This document shows positions 43,055 through 51,755 of a stretch of 64,000 bases of DNA, one piece after another; positions within the stretch are counted from its first letter, which is position 1, and the number at the start of each line of letters is the position of its first letter. A model generated the notes under the pieces. The model saw only the letters and a list, made by a program, of their open reading frames with translations, had not been told where the DNA came from and made no database searches. Made by a program: the position numbers and the translations under genes. Source of the stretch: Rhodoferax koreense (GTDB taxonomy: Bacteria > Pseudomonadota > Gammaproteobacteria > Burkholderiales > Burkholderiaceae_C). The DNA lies in NCBI RefSeq assembly GCF_001955695.1, contig NZ_CP019236.1, positions 2,542,001-2,606,000 of the forward strand, given 5' to 3'.

Positions 43055-43429
43055 ATGAAAAACAACATCCGCGCACTGGCGATCACCCTGGGTCTCTGCC
43101 TTGCAGGTGCAGGCTTTGCGGCCACCCCCGCAACCCCCGCAACCCCCGCCGCCACCGCGTCGGCCACCGCTTCCGCGGCCAGCACCGCGCCAGCGGACTC
43201 GGCCGCCAAGCCTGCCGCCAGCGCGACGAAGAAGGCGCCAGCCGCGATGCCGACCGTGGCGGCGGCCGGTGGCGGCAACGGCAAGGTCTGGGTCAACGAG
43301 AAGTCCAAGGCCTACCATTGCGAAGGCAGCAAGTTCTATGGCAAGACCAAGCAGGGCGAGTACATGACCGAGGCCGATGCCAAGGCGCATGGCGACCATC
43401 CCGCCACCGGCAAGGCCTGCGCCAAGTAG
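43055..43429 (+). CDS. Small exported protein with low-complexity linker
   Basis: A 124-residue protein. The signal peptide (NIRALAITLGLCLAGAGFA) is followed by a low-complexity Ala/Thr/Pro/Ser stretch of about 45 residues, encoded by tandem CAACCCCCG-type DNA repeats near 43127-43150. The C-terminal 50 residues form a small domain, KVWVNEKSKAYHCEGSKFYG then YMTEADAKAHGDHPATGKAC, with two cysteines that could form a disulfide. The C-terminal pattern resembles small metal- or DNA-associated periplasmic domains of unknown function. The gene stands alone, reading away from the TIR gene. Confidence 0.72.
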   Translation: MKNNIRALAITLGLCLAGAGFAATPATPATPAATASATASAASTAPADSAAKPAASATKKAPAAMPTVAAAGGGNGKVWVNEKSKAYHCEGSKFYGKTKQGEYMTEADAKAHGDHPATGKACAK

Positions 43430-43459
43430 GCGCTTCGGCGCCCGGCTGGAGCGGTGCCC

Positions 43460-44239
43460 TCAGTCGTGCAGCGACGACAGGAACTGCTTCAGCTCGGGCG
43501 TCTGCGGATTGCCGAACAGTTCGTTCGGCGGCCCCATCTCGTGCACCCGGCCCTGGTGCATGAAGATCACGCGGTCGCTCACCTTGCGCGCGAAGCTCAT
43601 CTCGTGCGTGACCATCAGGAGCGTCATGCCTTCCTCGGCCAGGCTTTCCACCACGCGCAGCACTTCACCCACCAGTTCGGGGTCGAGTGCCGAGGTGATC
43701 TCGTCGCAGAGCAGCACGGCCGGCTCCATGGCCAGCGCGCGGGCAATCGCCACGCGCTGTTGCTGGCCGCCCGAGAGCTGATCCGGCCAGGCGTCGAACT
43801 TCTCGGCCAGGCCCACGCGCGTCAACAGCTTCTTCGCCTGCGCGATGCCGGGCGCCTCGGCCTGCTGCTTCACGAGCTTGGGCGCGAGCATCACATTCTT
43901 GCCCACGGTGAGGTGCGGGAACAGGTTGAAGCCCTGGAAGATCATGCCCACGCGCTGGCGCAGCGCGCGCATGGCCTGCGCGTTGTCGTGCAGCAGCGGC
44001 TTGCTGTCCACCGACAGCGTGCCGGCCTGGAACACTTCGAGCCCGTTGATGCAGCGCAGCAGCGTGCTCTTGCCCGAGCCGCTCTTGCCGATGATGGCGA
44101 TCACCTCGCCCGGCTGGACATGCAGGTCGATGCCCTTGAGCACCTCGTTCGTGCCGAAGGATTTGCGCAGCCCGTTGATCTCGACGATGGAGGGCTTCAT
44201 GGCGGTCGTGGGCGTCGTGGGGTTAGCGGCGGACGGCAT
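43460..44239 (-). CDS. Polar amino-acid ABC transporter ATP-binding protein
   Basis: A 259-residue ABC ATPase of the GlnQ/HisP class. Walker A is GKSGSGKST, the Q-loop region is MIFQGFNLFPHLTVGKNVML, the signature is LSGGQQQRVAIARALA and Walker B is VLLCDEITSALDP, followed by VTHEMSFAR. The ATG at 44239 has AAGGAAA upstream and overlaps the permease gene by 17 bp; an internal ATG at 44200 is possible. It powers the two permeases encoded upstream and uses the binding protein at 45623-46420. The neighbours form one unit: GntR, binding protein, permease, permease, ATPase. Confidence 0.9.
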   Translation of the reverse strand: MPSAANPTTPTTAMKPSIVEINGLRKSFGTNEVLKGIDLHVQPGEVIAIIGKSGSGKSTLLRCINGLEVFQAGTLSVDSKPLLHDNAQAMRALRQRVGMIFQGFNLFPHLTVGKNVMLAPKLVKQQAEAPGIAQAKKLLTRVGLAEKFDAWPDQLSGGQQQRVAIARALAMEPAVLLCDEITSALDPELVGEVLRVVESLAEEGMTLLMVTHEMSFARKVSDRVIFMHQGRVHEMGPPNELFGNPQTPELKQFLSSLHD

Positions 44240-44876
44240 TCATTTTCCTTTCGAGCGATTTCGCATAGAGACTGACCGGGAAGCACAGGACGAAGTACAT
44301 CAGCGCCACGCAGCTGTAGACCACGAAAGGCTTGAAGGTGGCGTTGGAGATCATGGTGCCGGCCTTGGTGAGCTCGATGAAGCCGATCACCGAGGCCAGC
44401 GCCGTGCCCTTGATCACCTGCACCAGGAAACCCACGGTGGGCGGGATGGCGATCTTCACGGCCTGCGGCAGCACGATGTGGCGCAGTTGTTCGCCGAAGG
44501 TAAGCGCGAGGCTGCTCGAGGCTTCCCACTGGCCCTTGGGAATCGCCGCCACGCAGCCGCGCCAGATCTCGGTGAGGAAGGCGCTGGTGTAGAGCGTGAG
44601 CGCCACCGACGCCGCGACCCAGGCCGAGGTGTTGACGCCGAACAGCGCGATGCCGAAGTAGGCGAGGAAGAGCTGCATCAGCAAGGGCGTGCCCTGGAAC
44701 AGCTGGACGTAGCCGCCGACGAAGGTGTCGGCGCCGCGCAGCTTGGACAGCCGCAGGACCAGCAGCAGCATGCCGACGATGCCGCCGCCGACGAAGGCGA
44801 TCAGCGAGAGGTAGACGGTCCACTGCGCCGCGCCCAGCAGGTTGCGCAGGATGTCCCAGACGGAGAATTCAACCAT
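44223..44876 (-). CDS. Polar amino-acid ABC transporter permease
   Basis: A 217-residue His/Glu/Gln/Arg-family permease. About five membrane segments are visible, and the EAA-type coupling loop reads EASSSLALTFGEQLRHIVLP. YLSLIAFVGGGIVGMLLLVL lies in the first third, and TPLLMQLFLAYFGIALFG follows the conserved QGTPL. It pairs with the permease encoded 10 bp upstream to form a heterodimer. Confidence 0.9.
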   Translation of the reverse strand: MVEFSVWDILRNLLGAAQWTVYLSLIAFVGGGIVGMLLLVLRLSKLRGADTFVGGYVQLFQGTPLLMQLFLAYFGIALFGVNTSAWVAASVALTLYTSAFLTEIWRGCVAAIPKGQWEASSSLALTFGEQLRHIVLPQAVKIAIPPTVGFLVQVIKGTALASVIGFIELTKAGTMISNATFKPFVVYSCVALMYFVLCFPVSLYAKSLERKMNAVRR

Positions 44877-44886
44877 GGTGAGTCCT

Positions 44887-45558
44887 TCAGCGACCGAACA
44901 GGAAACGGGGACCCAGCCAGTTCAGCAGCCGGCGCACGCCGACCGACAGCGACAGGTAGATCAGCGTGGCGATGATGAAGGCCTCGAAGGCGCGGAAGTT
45001 GCGGCTCTGGATCAGGTTGGCCGCGTAACTCAACTCCTGCGTCGAGATCTGCCCGCAGACCGCCGAGCCGAGCATCACGATGATGATCTGGCTCACCAGC
45101 GAGGGCCATACCTTCTTCAGCGCCGGCGGCAGGATCACGCGGGTGAAGGTCTGCATGCGGTCCATGGCCAGGCTGGCCGCCGCCTCGATCTGGCCCTTGG
45201 GCGTGGCGTCGATGCCGGCGCGGATGATCTCGGTGGAGTAGGCGCCGAGGTTGATCACCATCGCGATGATGGAGGCGACTTCGGGTGTCAGCTTCACCCC
45301 CGCGGCCGGCAGGCCGAAGAAGATGAAGAACAGCTGCACGATGAACGGCGTGTTGCGGATCAGCTCCACATAGGTGCCCACCACCCATTGCAGCCACACC
45401 GGCGCACGCGTGTTCTGGCTGCGCACCCAGGCGCAGGCGATGCCGAAGGCCACGCCGATGAGCGTGGCAATCAGCGTGAGCGCGAGGGTCCAGACCACGC
45501 CCTTGACCAGCAGCGGCCACTGGCTGAGGACGGACCAGAAATCGAGTTGGATTCTCAT
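44887..45558 (-). CDS. Polar amino-acid ABC transporter permease
   Basis: A 223-residue permease of the same family. It has VELIRNTPFIVQLFFIFFGL, the coupling loop IEAAASLAMDRMQTFTRVIL and five hydrophobic segments. The start at 45558 (MRIQLDFWSVLSQWP) fits the family; an in-frame ATG at 45621 would run almost into the preceding gene. It comes 64 bp after the binding-protein gene. Confidence 0.9.
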   Translation of the reverse strand: MRIQLDFWSVLSQWPLLVKGVVWTLALTLIATLIGVAFGIACAWVRSQNTRAPVWLQWVVGTYVELIRNTPFIVQLFFIFFGLPAAGVKLTPEVASIIAMVINLGAYSTEIIRAGIDATPKGQIEAAASLAMDRMQTFTRVILPPALKKVWPSLVSQIIIVMLGSAVCGQISTQELSYAANLIQSRNFRAFEAFIIATLIYLSLSVGVRRLLNWLGPRFLFGR

Positions 45559-45622
45559 GGGTGCGTTGGTTTCGGTTGGGTTGACTTGCTCCCCCGCCCG
45601 GCCGACGAGGGAGCCACGCAAG

Positions 45623-46420
45623 TTACTGCGGAAGATCGCCCGCCGGACGTCCCAGCCACTTCACGGCCAGCTTGTCCAGGTCGCCGCTCTTCTTGCCTTC
45701 GGCGATGATTTCGTTGACCTTGGCGCGCAGCTTGTCTTCGCCTTTGGCCACGCCGATGAAGTTCGGCGAATCCTTGAGCAGCAGCTTGTATTCGGTGTTG
45801 AGTTGCGGGTTCTTCGCCATCATGTTGCCGGCGACGGAGGCGCCGGTGGCGATCAGCTGCACCTGGCCCGAGACGAAGGACGACACGGTCACGTTGTTGT
45901 CTTCGAAACGCTTGATGTCGGCCGTGGGCGGCGCGAGCTTGGTCAGCTCCTGGTCTTCGATCGCGCCGCGCGTCACGCCGACGGTCTTGCCGGCCAGGTC
46001 GGCGAAGCTCTTGATGTTCATGCTCTTGGGCGCGAACACGGCCTGGAAGAAAGGCGAGTAGGCGGCGGTGAAGTCGATCACCTTCTCGCGCTCGGGGTTC
46101 TTGCCGAGCGTGGAGATCACCAGGTCGGCCTTCTTGGTCTGCAGGTAGGCCACGCGGTTGGCGCTGGTCACCGGGGCGAGCTCGATGGCCACGCCGAGCT
46201 TGGTGGCGATGTATTTGGCCATGTCCACGTCCAGGCCCTGGGGCGCCATGTCGGTGCCGACGAAGCCGTAGGGCGGGAAGTCGGTGGGAATGGCGATGAC
46301 GATCTTCTTGGCCTTCATCACGTCGTCGAGCGCGGTCTGCGCGTGCGCGGAGGCGGCGACGCCGGCCAGCAGGGCGACGGCGGCCAGGCCGGTGGTGAAT
46401 TGGCGCTTGGTGAATTTCAT
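45623..46420 (-). CDS. Polar amino-acid ABC transporter substrate-binding protein
   Basis: A 265-residue family-3 binding protein. The signal peptide ends ASAHA before QTALDDVM. Blocks include IAIPTDFPPYG, PQGLDVDMAKYI, DLVISTLGKNPEREKVIDF and SFADLAGKTVGVTRG. AGGAG precedes the ATG. Its start codon overlaps the stop of the GntR gene (ATGA), so regulator and transporter share a transcript. It is a clear paralogue of the orphan binding protein at 18607-19398. The ligand is unknown; a polar or basic amino acid is most likely. Confidence 0.9.
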   Translation of the reverse strand: MKFTKRQFTTGLAAVALLAGVAASAHAQTALDDVMKAKKIVIAIPTDFPPYGFVGTDMAPQGLDVDMAKYIATKLGVAIELAPVTSANRVAYLQTKKADLVISTLGKNPEREKVIDFTAAYSPFFQAVFAPKSMNIKSFADLAGKTVGVTRGAIEDQELTKLAPPTADIKRFEDNNVTVSSFVSGQVQLIATGASVAGNMMAKNPQLNTEYKLLLKDSPNFIGVAKGEDKLRAKVNEIIAEGKKSGDLDKLAVKWLGRPAGDLPQ

Positions 46421-47202
46421 AACAGGGCTCCTAGGTAAGTGGATGGGTCTTCGGGTGATGGATGGGTGGCACCGGCTTTGGCCGGGGCGAGGCGTTTGGG
46501 TCGCGCCGCATCGGCGGCCTTTTTCCCCACAGGTGCCAGCGCGTCGCGCAGGTGCGCCAGCGGGTCGGCGCTCACCGGCAGGCGCAGCGCGTCGTGCACC
46601 GTGCCGATGTGCGCCGACATGAGTTGCTCGGCCAGCGCCATGTCGCCGCGTTCGAGTGCGGCGACGATCTGCACGTGGTCTTCGCAAGACTGCGCGGCGT
46701 TGTGCGACGACTGGTAGAGCATCGCGATCAGCGTGGTGCGCGCGGTGAAGTCGCGCAGCGTGTCGGCCAGGAGGTTGTTGCCCAGGCATTCGGCCAGGCA
46801 GACGTGGAAGTCGCCGAGCAGGAAGCTGCGCGTGCCGATGTCGTCGCTGGCCAGCGCCGCCTTCTCGCGCGCCAGATGTTGCTTGAGGCGTTTGAGCGCC
46901 GGTTTGCCGATGCCCGGCAGGTTGCGGATCAGCCCGGTCTCGATGACGCGGCGGGCCTCGAAGGCCTCGCGGGCTTCTTCCTGCGAGGGTTCGATCACGT
47001 ACCAGCCACGGCGCGCGCTCACCGTCACGATGCCCCGCGCGGCCAGCCGGGTGAGCGCCTCGCGCACCACGGTGCGGCTGCAGTCGAACAGCATCGCCAG
47101 CGGCTGCTCGCCCAGGCGGGCGCCGGGCGCCAGCTTTTGCGCCATCACGGCTTCAACGATGCGTTCACTGATCTCGGCGGCGCTGCTCATGCCCACTGCC
47201 AT
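46417..47202 (-). CDS. GntR-family regulator (FadR/VanR group)
   Basis: A 261-residue regulator. The winged helix-turn-helix occupies about residues 10-75 (ISERIVEAVMAQKLAPGARL, FDCSRTVVREALTRLAARGI), followed by an all-helical FCD effector domain with the metal-ligand-like DFHVCLAE and residues in SCEDHVQIV. A C-terminal tail rich in Lys, Ala and Pro lies beyond the domain. It is the first gene of the amino-acid ABC unit and its stop overlaps the binding-protein start, so it probably regulates that transporter and itself. Starts at 47202 (MAVGMSS) or 47190 are both possible. Confidence 0.87.
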   Translation of the reverse strand: MAVGMSSAAEISERIVEAVMAQKLAPGARLGEQPLAMLFDCSRTVVREALTRLAARGIVTVSARRGWYVIEPSQEEAREAFEARRVIETGLIRNLPGIGKPALKRLKQHLAREKAALASDDIGTRSFLLGDFHVCLAECLGNNLLADTLRDFTARTTLIAMLYQSSHNAAQSCEDHVQIVAALERGDMALAEQLMSAHIGTVHDALRLPVSADPLAHLRDALAPVGKKAADAARPKRLAPAKAGATHPSPEDPSTYLGALL

Positions 47203-47537
47203 GCAGAAAATGTGCCAACTGATATACAAGATTGATGCACCGATATCGCCCATTTCGGTGTGGCAGCTGGTGCATTCAAGATCGGGCTGCACCAATCCAC
47301 GGCGAGGGTCGGGGCCACCACGGTGCACAGTTGGTTACAGCCGCAGCCGGCCGATCGAAAAGGTTCTGCTTGCTACATTAAAGGTAGCGACTCCCGCAGC
47401 ATGAATCAGCATGGCAGGCACTTTTTATTCGGAAGAGTAACTGCTTGGCAAAGGTCTCGCACGCGACAGGCGGCGATGGTGCGCCGAGGGCACTCACTTA
47501 TGCTGATTCCAGCTCGCCCCTACAAAGAGACACCGCC
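47203..47537. promoter_or_regulatory. Divergent regulatory region between gntR and the acyl-CoA synthetase gene
   Basis: About 335 bp without a convincing gene. Just before gntR it is AT-rich, with GATATACAAGAT at 47220-47231 and CGATATCG at 47248-47255, a possible GntR operator. Towards the synthetase gene there is a GAGACACC ribosome-binding site but no clear promoter boxes. Short open frames here have no supporting features. Confidence 0.4.
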
Positions 47538-49289
47538 ATGGACGCTGCAGAATCCACGCCCGCCATTCCTTCCCCACCCCTGCGCCCCGGCGCACGCGCC
47601 CACCACCGCTTCTGGCCGAAGCGCCTGCCGTATGCGATCACGGTGCCGGCCGTGTCGCTGTGGGAGAACCTGGCCAACAGCGCGCGCCGTTATCCGGACA
47701 AGCCGGCCCTGGTGTTCTTCGGCCGCATCGTCACCTACCGCGAACTGGTGCGGCAGGCCGAACGCCTGGCCGGGCACCTGCACGCGATGGGTGTGGGTCG
47801 CGGCGACCGGGTGTTGCTCAATCTGCAGAACTGCCCGCAGCTGGTGATCGCGCATTTCGCCATCCTGCGCGCCAACGCGGTGGTGGTGCCGATCAACCCG
47901 ATGAACCGCGCCGAGGAGCTCAAGCACTACATCACCGACCCCGATGCCAAGGTGGCGATCACCAGCGCCGACCTCGCGGCCGAACTGGCTGCGGCCAGCG
48001 ACGCGCTGGGGGCGGAAGATCGGCTGGCGCATTTGGTCGTCACGCATTTCACCGACGCCTTCGATGCCGGGGTGACCGGCGACGAGGCGCCGCCGCTGGC
48101 CTGGCGCGACTGGCTGACGACCCGCCACCCCGCGCCTTCGCTGTTGGGCGGGCAGGTGCATGCCTGGGTCGATCTGGTGCAGGCCGATGGCCCGTCCGCT
48201 CCCGCGCACGTCGTCGGCGCCAACGACATGGCCCTGCTGCCCTATACCAGCGGCACCACCGGCCTGCCCAAGGGCTGCATGCATCCCCATGCCAGCCTGA
48301 TGCACAACGCCGTCGCCAGCGCGCTGTGGGGCAACAGCACCTCGGAAAACGTGACGCTGGCCGTGGTGCCGATGTTCCACGTCACCGGCATGGTCAGCAT
48401 GCTGCACAGCAACATCTACTGCGGCGCCACGCTCCTGGTGATGCCGCGCTGGGACCGCGACCTGGCCGGCCGGCTGATCTCGAAATGGCGCGTCACGCAC
48501 TGGACCAACATCCCCACCATGGTCATCGACCTCATGGCCAGCCCGAACTACGCGGCTTACGACCTGTCCAGCCTGGTCTACATCGGCGGCGGCGGCGCGG
48601 CGATGCCGCAGGCCGTGGCGCAGCGGCTGCTGGAACAGTTCGGCCTGCGCTACTGCGAAGGTTATGGCCTGACCGAAACCGCCGCGCCGTCGCACAGCAA
48701 CCCGTACGACGCACCCAAGCAGCAATGCCTGGGGATTCCATTCATGGGCACGGACGCGCGCGTGATCGACCCCGAGACGCTGGCCGAGATGCCGGCCGGG
48801 CAGCCCGGCGAAATCGTCACCTGCGGGCCGGGCGTCTTCCTGGGCTACTGGAAGCGGCCCGACGCGACCGCGGCGGCCTTCATCACCCTCGAGGGCAAGC
48901 GCTTCTTCCGCAGCGGCGACATCGGCTACGTGGATGCCGACGGCTATTTCTTCATGACCGACCGGCTCAAGCGCATGATCAACGCCAGCGGCTTCAAGGT
49001 CTGGCCGGCCGAGGTCGAAGCCTTGATGTTCCGCCATCCGGGCATCCAGGAGGCCTGCATCATCGCCACACAGGACAGCTACCGCGGCGAAAGCGTGAAG
49101 GCCGTGGTGGTGCTGCGGGCGGCGTACCGAGGCCAGGTGACGGAGGCCGACCTCATCGCCTGGTGCCGCGAGAACATGTCCGTCTACAAGGTGCCGCGCC
49201 AGGTGCAGTTCGTCGAGGCCCTGCCCAAGAGCGGCAGCGGCAAGGTGATGTGGCGCACGTTGCAGGAGGCGGAAGCGGCAAAGCGCTAA
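47538..49289 (+). CDS. Long-chain acyl-CoA synthetase-like AMP-dependent ligase
   Basis: A 583-residue ANL-superfamily adenylating enzyme. Core motifs are A3 LPYTSGTTGLPKGCMHPHAS, A5 YGLTETAAPS, A7 FFRSGDIGYVDADGYFF, A8 RLKRMINASGFKVWPAEVE and the catalytic Lys in PKSGSGKVMW. It activates a carboxylic acid to an acyl-adenylate and then acyl-CoA; the family contains fatty-acyl-CoA ligases, but chain length is not readable. It starts at 47538 after an AAGAGA site. Its last codon overlaps the end of the convergent NDH-2 gene by four bases. No beta-oxidation gene is next to it. Confidence 0.88.
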   Translation: MDAAESTPAIPSPPLRPGARAHHRFWPKRLPYAITVPAVSLWENLANSARRYPDKPALVFFGRIVTYRELVRQAERLAGHLHAMGVGRGDRVLLNLQNCPQLVIAHFAILRANAVVVPINPMNRAEELKHYITDPDAKVAITSADLAAELAAASDALGAEDRLAHLVVTHFTDAFDAGVTGDEAPPLAWRDWLTTRHPAPSLLGGQVHAWVDLVQADGPSAPAHVVGANDMALLPYTSGTTGLPKGCMHPHASLMHNAVASALWGNSTSENVTLAVVPMFHVTGMVSMLHSNIYCGATLLVMPRWDRDLAGRLISKWRVTHWTNIPTMVIDLMASPNYAAYDLSSLVYIGGGGAAMPQAVAQRLLEQFGLRYCEGYGLTETAAPSHSNPYDAPKQQCLGIPFMGTDARVIDPETLAEMPAGQPGEIVTCGPGVFLGYWKRPDATAAAFITLEGKRFFRSGDIGYVDADGYFFMTDRLKRMINASGFKVWPAEVEALMFRHPGIQEACIIATQDSYRGESVKAVVVLRAAYRGQVTEADLIAWCRENMSVYKVPRQVQFVEALPKSGSGKVMWRTLQEAEAAKR

Positions 49290-50638
49290 GCGTCTTCGTT
49301 GCCCTTCACATCGGCCACCACCCGTGCGCTGCGCTGGAAGCTCCAGTACGCCGAGGCCCAGTCGAGCAGTACCACGATGCGGTTGCGAAAACCGATCAGG
49401 AAGTAGATGTGGGCGAACAGCCAGAACAGCCAGGCGAAGTAGCCCGAGAAGCGCAGTGGGCCGACAGGCGTGGCGAGGTCGACCACGGCGGAGTTGCGGC
49501 CGATGGTGGCGAGGTTGCCGAAGTCGCGGTAGCGGAAAGGCGCGGTCGTGTCGCCCCGGAGCCGGCGCAGCAGGTTGGCGGCGGCCGAGCGGCCCATCTG
49601 CTTCGCCGCGGGCGACACGCCGGGGACGGGTTTGGGCGGCTGGCCCGGCGCATGGCTCTGGGCGGCGGCCAGGTCGCCGATCACGTTGATCTCGGGATGG
49701 CCGGGCAGGCTCAGGTCGGGCAGCACCCGGATGCGGCCGGCGCGGTCGACCTCGGGGGCGGGACTGCCATCGGCGGCCACGGCGGCGGCCAGCAGGCGGC
49801 CCAGGGGCGATGCGGCCACGCCCGCGGCCCAGACGATGCAGCCGCTGTCGATGCGGGCGCTGCTTGGCGCGGTTGCACCGGGGGCAGGCGGTGATTCGAT
49901 CGTGAGGCCGGTGGCGTCGATGCCGGTCACGCGCGCGTTGAGCCGCACCTGCACGCCGAGTTTCTCGAGTTGCTCCCTCGCCTTCTGGCTGAGGCTCTCC
50001 GGCATGGCCTGCAGCACGCGGGCGCCGCCCTCGATCAGCAGCACCTCGGCGCTGGCCGGGTCGATGCGGCGGAACTCGTTCTTCAGGGTGTGGCGCGCGA
50101 TCTCGACGAGCGTGCCGGCCATCTCCACGCCGGTCGGCCCGGCGCCGATCACGCAGAAGGTGAGCAGGGCGCGGCGGCGCTGCGGGTCGGCTTCATTCTC
50201 GGCGGCCTCGTAGCTCAGCAGCACGCGGCGGCGGATGTCGAAGGCGTCGGCCAGCGTCTTCAGGCCCGGCGCGAACGGGGCCCATTCGTCGCGGCCGAAA
50301 TAGCTGTGGGTAGCGCCCGCGGCCACGATCAGGTGGTCGTAGGGCAGCGCTGTGCCGGTGGCCAGCCGCACTTGGCGGCGCTGCGCGTCCACGTCCACGA
50401 CTTCGCCGAGCAGCGTGGTGAGATTGGCCTGCTTGCGGAACAGGTGCCGGATCGGCGCGGCGATGGCCGGCGCGGCCATGCCGGCCGTGGCCACCTGGTA
50501 GAGCAGGGGCTGGAACAGGTGGTGGTTGCTCTTGTCGACCAGCGTGATGTCGACCGGTGCCTGGCGCAGGGCCCTGGCCGCCTCCAGGCCGCCGAAGCCG
50601 CTGCCGATGATCACGACCTTTGGTTTGGCTGGATTCAT
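49286..50638 (-). CDS. ndh: Type II NADH dehydrogenase / NAD(P)/FAD-dependent oxidoreductase
   Basis: A 450-residue two-dinucleotide-binding flavoprotein of the NDH-2 family. The FAD motif is VIIGSGFGGLEAARAL, the NADH motif is CVIGAGPTGVEMAGTL and the third FAD block is EINVIGDLAAAQ. Near the C-terminus YFAWLFWLFAHIYFLIGFRN is the amphipathic membrane-binding segment typical of NDH-2. It passes electrons from NADH to quinone without pumping protons. The start at 50638 puts the FAD motif close to the N-terminus. It diverges from the luciferase-like monooxygenase gene with 58 bp between starts. Confidence 0.9.
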   Translation of the reverse strand: MNPAKPKVVIIGSGFGGLEAARALRQAPVDITLVDKSNHHLFQPLLYQVATAGMAAPAIAAPIRHLFRKQANLTTLLGEVVDVDAQRRQVRLATGTALPYDHLIVAAGATHSYFGRDEWAPFAPGLKTLADAFDIRRRVLLSYEAAENEADPQRRRALLTFCVIGAGPTGVEMAGTLVEIARHTLKNEFRRIDPASAEVLLIEGGARVLQAMPESLSQKAREQLEKLGVQVRLNARVTGIDATGLTIESPPAPGATAPSSARIDSGCIVWAAGVAASPLGRLLAAAVAADGSPAPEVDRAGRIRVLPDLSLPGHPEINVIGDLAAAQSHAPGQPPKPVPGVSPAAKQMGRSAAANLLRRLRGDTTAPFRYRDFGNLATIGRNSAVVDLATPVGPLRFSGYFAWLFWLFAHIYFLIGFRNRIVVLLDWASAYWSFQRSARVVADVKGNEDA

Positions 50639-50696
50639 GAAGGGATTATGCGCAGTGCCGAGGCGTTCGGGGGCTGGGTGTGTCAAGCTCGCGTCC

Positions 50697-51734
50697 ATGA
50701 ATTCCCCCTTGATTTCCCGGCTCAGGCTTTCCGTGCTCGATCAGTCGGTGGCGCTGGCCGGCCGCGCGCAGAACGAATCGATCCGCGAAACCCTGGCGCT
50801 GGCCCAGTGGTGCGAAGCGCTGGGCTACCACCGTTTCTGGGTCAGCGAACACCACAGCCATCCGACCATCGTCGGCAGCGCGCCGGAGGTCCTGATGGCC
50901 GCGATCGCGGCGCGCACCAGCCGCATCCGCATCGGCAGCGCGGGTGTGATGCTGCCGCACTATGCGCCGCTGAAGGTGGCCGAGCAGTTCCGTGTGCTGG
51001 ACGCGCTGGCGCCGGGCCGCATCGACCTCGGCGTGGGCCGCGCACCGGGCAGTGATTTCCGCACCGCGCAGCTGCTCAATCCCGACACCAACGCTTCGGC
51101 GCATTTCCCGCAGCAGGTGATGGCCCTGCAGGCCTGGACCCTGGAAGGCGAGAGCGGTGGCCCCGGCCTGCCGCCGGGCCATCCCGGCCATGGCGTCCAT
51201 GCCTATCCGCACGGCCCGACGGCACCGGCGATCTGGATGCTGGGCAGCTCCGACTATGGCGCCGAACTCGCAGCGCACCTGGGATTGCCCTATGCATTCG
51301 CCTACTTCATCACCGAGGGGCAGGGCGCGGCGCAAGCGCTGGCCTTGTACCGCAGCGGTTTTCGCGCCAGCCCGGCGCTGGCCGAGCCGCTGGCCACGCT
51401 GTGCGTCTGGGCGCTGGCGGCCGATACCGAGGCCGAGGCGCGGCATCTGTTCAAGAGCCGGGAACGTTTCCGCATGGACCGCAACACCGGCCGGCTCGGG
51501 CCCCTGCTGCCGCCTGACGAAGCCGCGCGGCCCTACAGCCCGGCCGAGCAGGCGCAACTCGATCAGCTGCGCGCCAACGCGCTGGTGGGCAGTGGCGCGC
51601 AGGTGGCGGACGGCCTGCGCCGGCTCGCCGCCGCGCACGGGGTGGACGAACTGGTGGTCATCACCTGGGCGCACGATCCCGCCGCGCGCCGGCGCTCCTA
51701 CGAACTCCTGGCCCGGGAATTCGATCTGGGCTGA
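50697..51734 (+). CDS. Luciferase-like flavin-dependent monooxygenase (LLM class)
   Basis: A 345-residue bacterial-luciferase-fold protein of the single-subunit YhbW-like group (MsnO8 type). Typical blocks are FWVSEHHSHPTIVGSAPEVL, RIRIGSAGVMLPHYAPLKVA, GRIDLGVGRAPGSD and IWMLGSSDYGAELAAHLGLP. It uses reduced flavin, but the substrate is unknown. It diverges from NDH-2 and is convergent with the large kinase gene. No dedicated flavin reductase is visible. Confidence 0.87.
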   Translation: MNSPLISRLRLSVLDQSVALAGRAQNESIRETLALAQWCEALGYHRFWVSEHHSHPTIVGSAPEVLMAAIAARTSRIRIGSAGVMLPHYAPLKVAEQFRVLDALAPGRIDLGVGRAPGSDFRTAQLLNPDTNASAHFPQQVMALQAWTLEGESGGPGLPPGHPGHGVHAYPHGPTAPAIWMLGSSDYGAELAAHLGLPYAFAYFITEGQGAAQALALYRSGFRASPALAEPLATLCVWALAADTEAEARHLFKSRERFRMDRNTGRLGPLLPPDEAARPYSPAEQAQLDQLRANALVGSGAQVADGLRRLAAAHGVDELVVITWAHDPAARRRSYELLAREFDLG

Positions 51735-51755
51735 AGCCCGGCGTGCGCCGGTGGA

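Noticed and set aside
43127..43150. Short tandem repeats (CAACCCCCG) as a possible CRISPR or satellite
   Set aside because: Only two to three copies, inside the Ala/Thr/Pro linker of a small exported protein; coding low complexity explains them.
47260..47537. Short overlapping frames before the acyl-CoA synthetase gene
   Set aside because: No conserved-looking sequence; the longer upstream in-frame extension of the synthetase is hydrophilic and lacks a ribosome-binding site.
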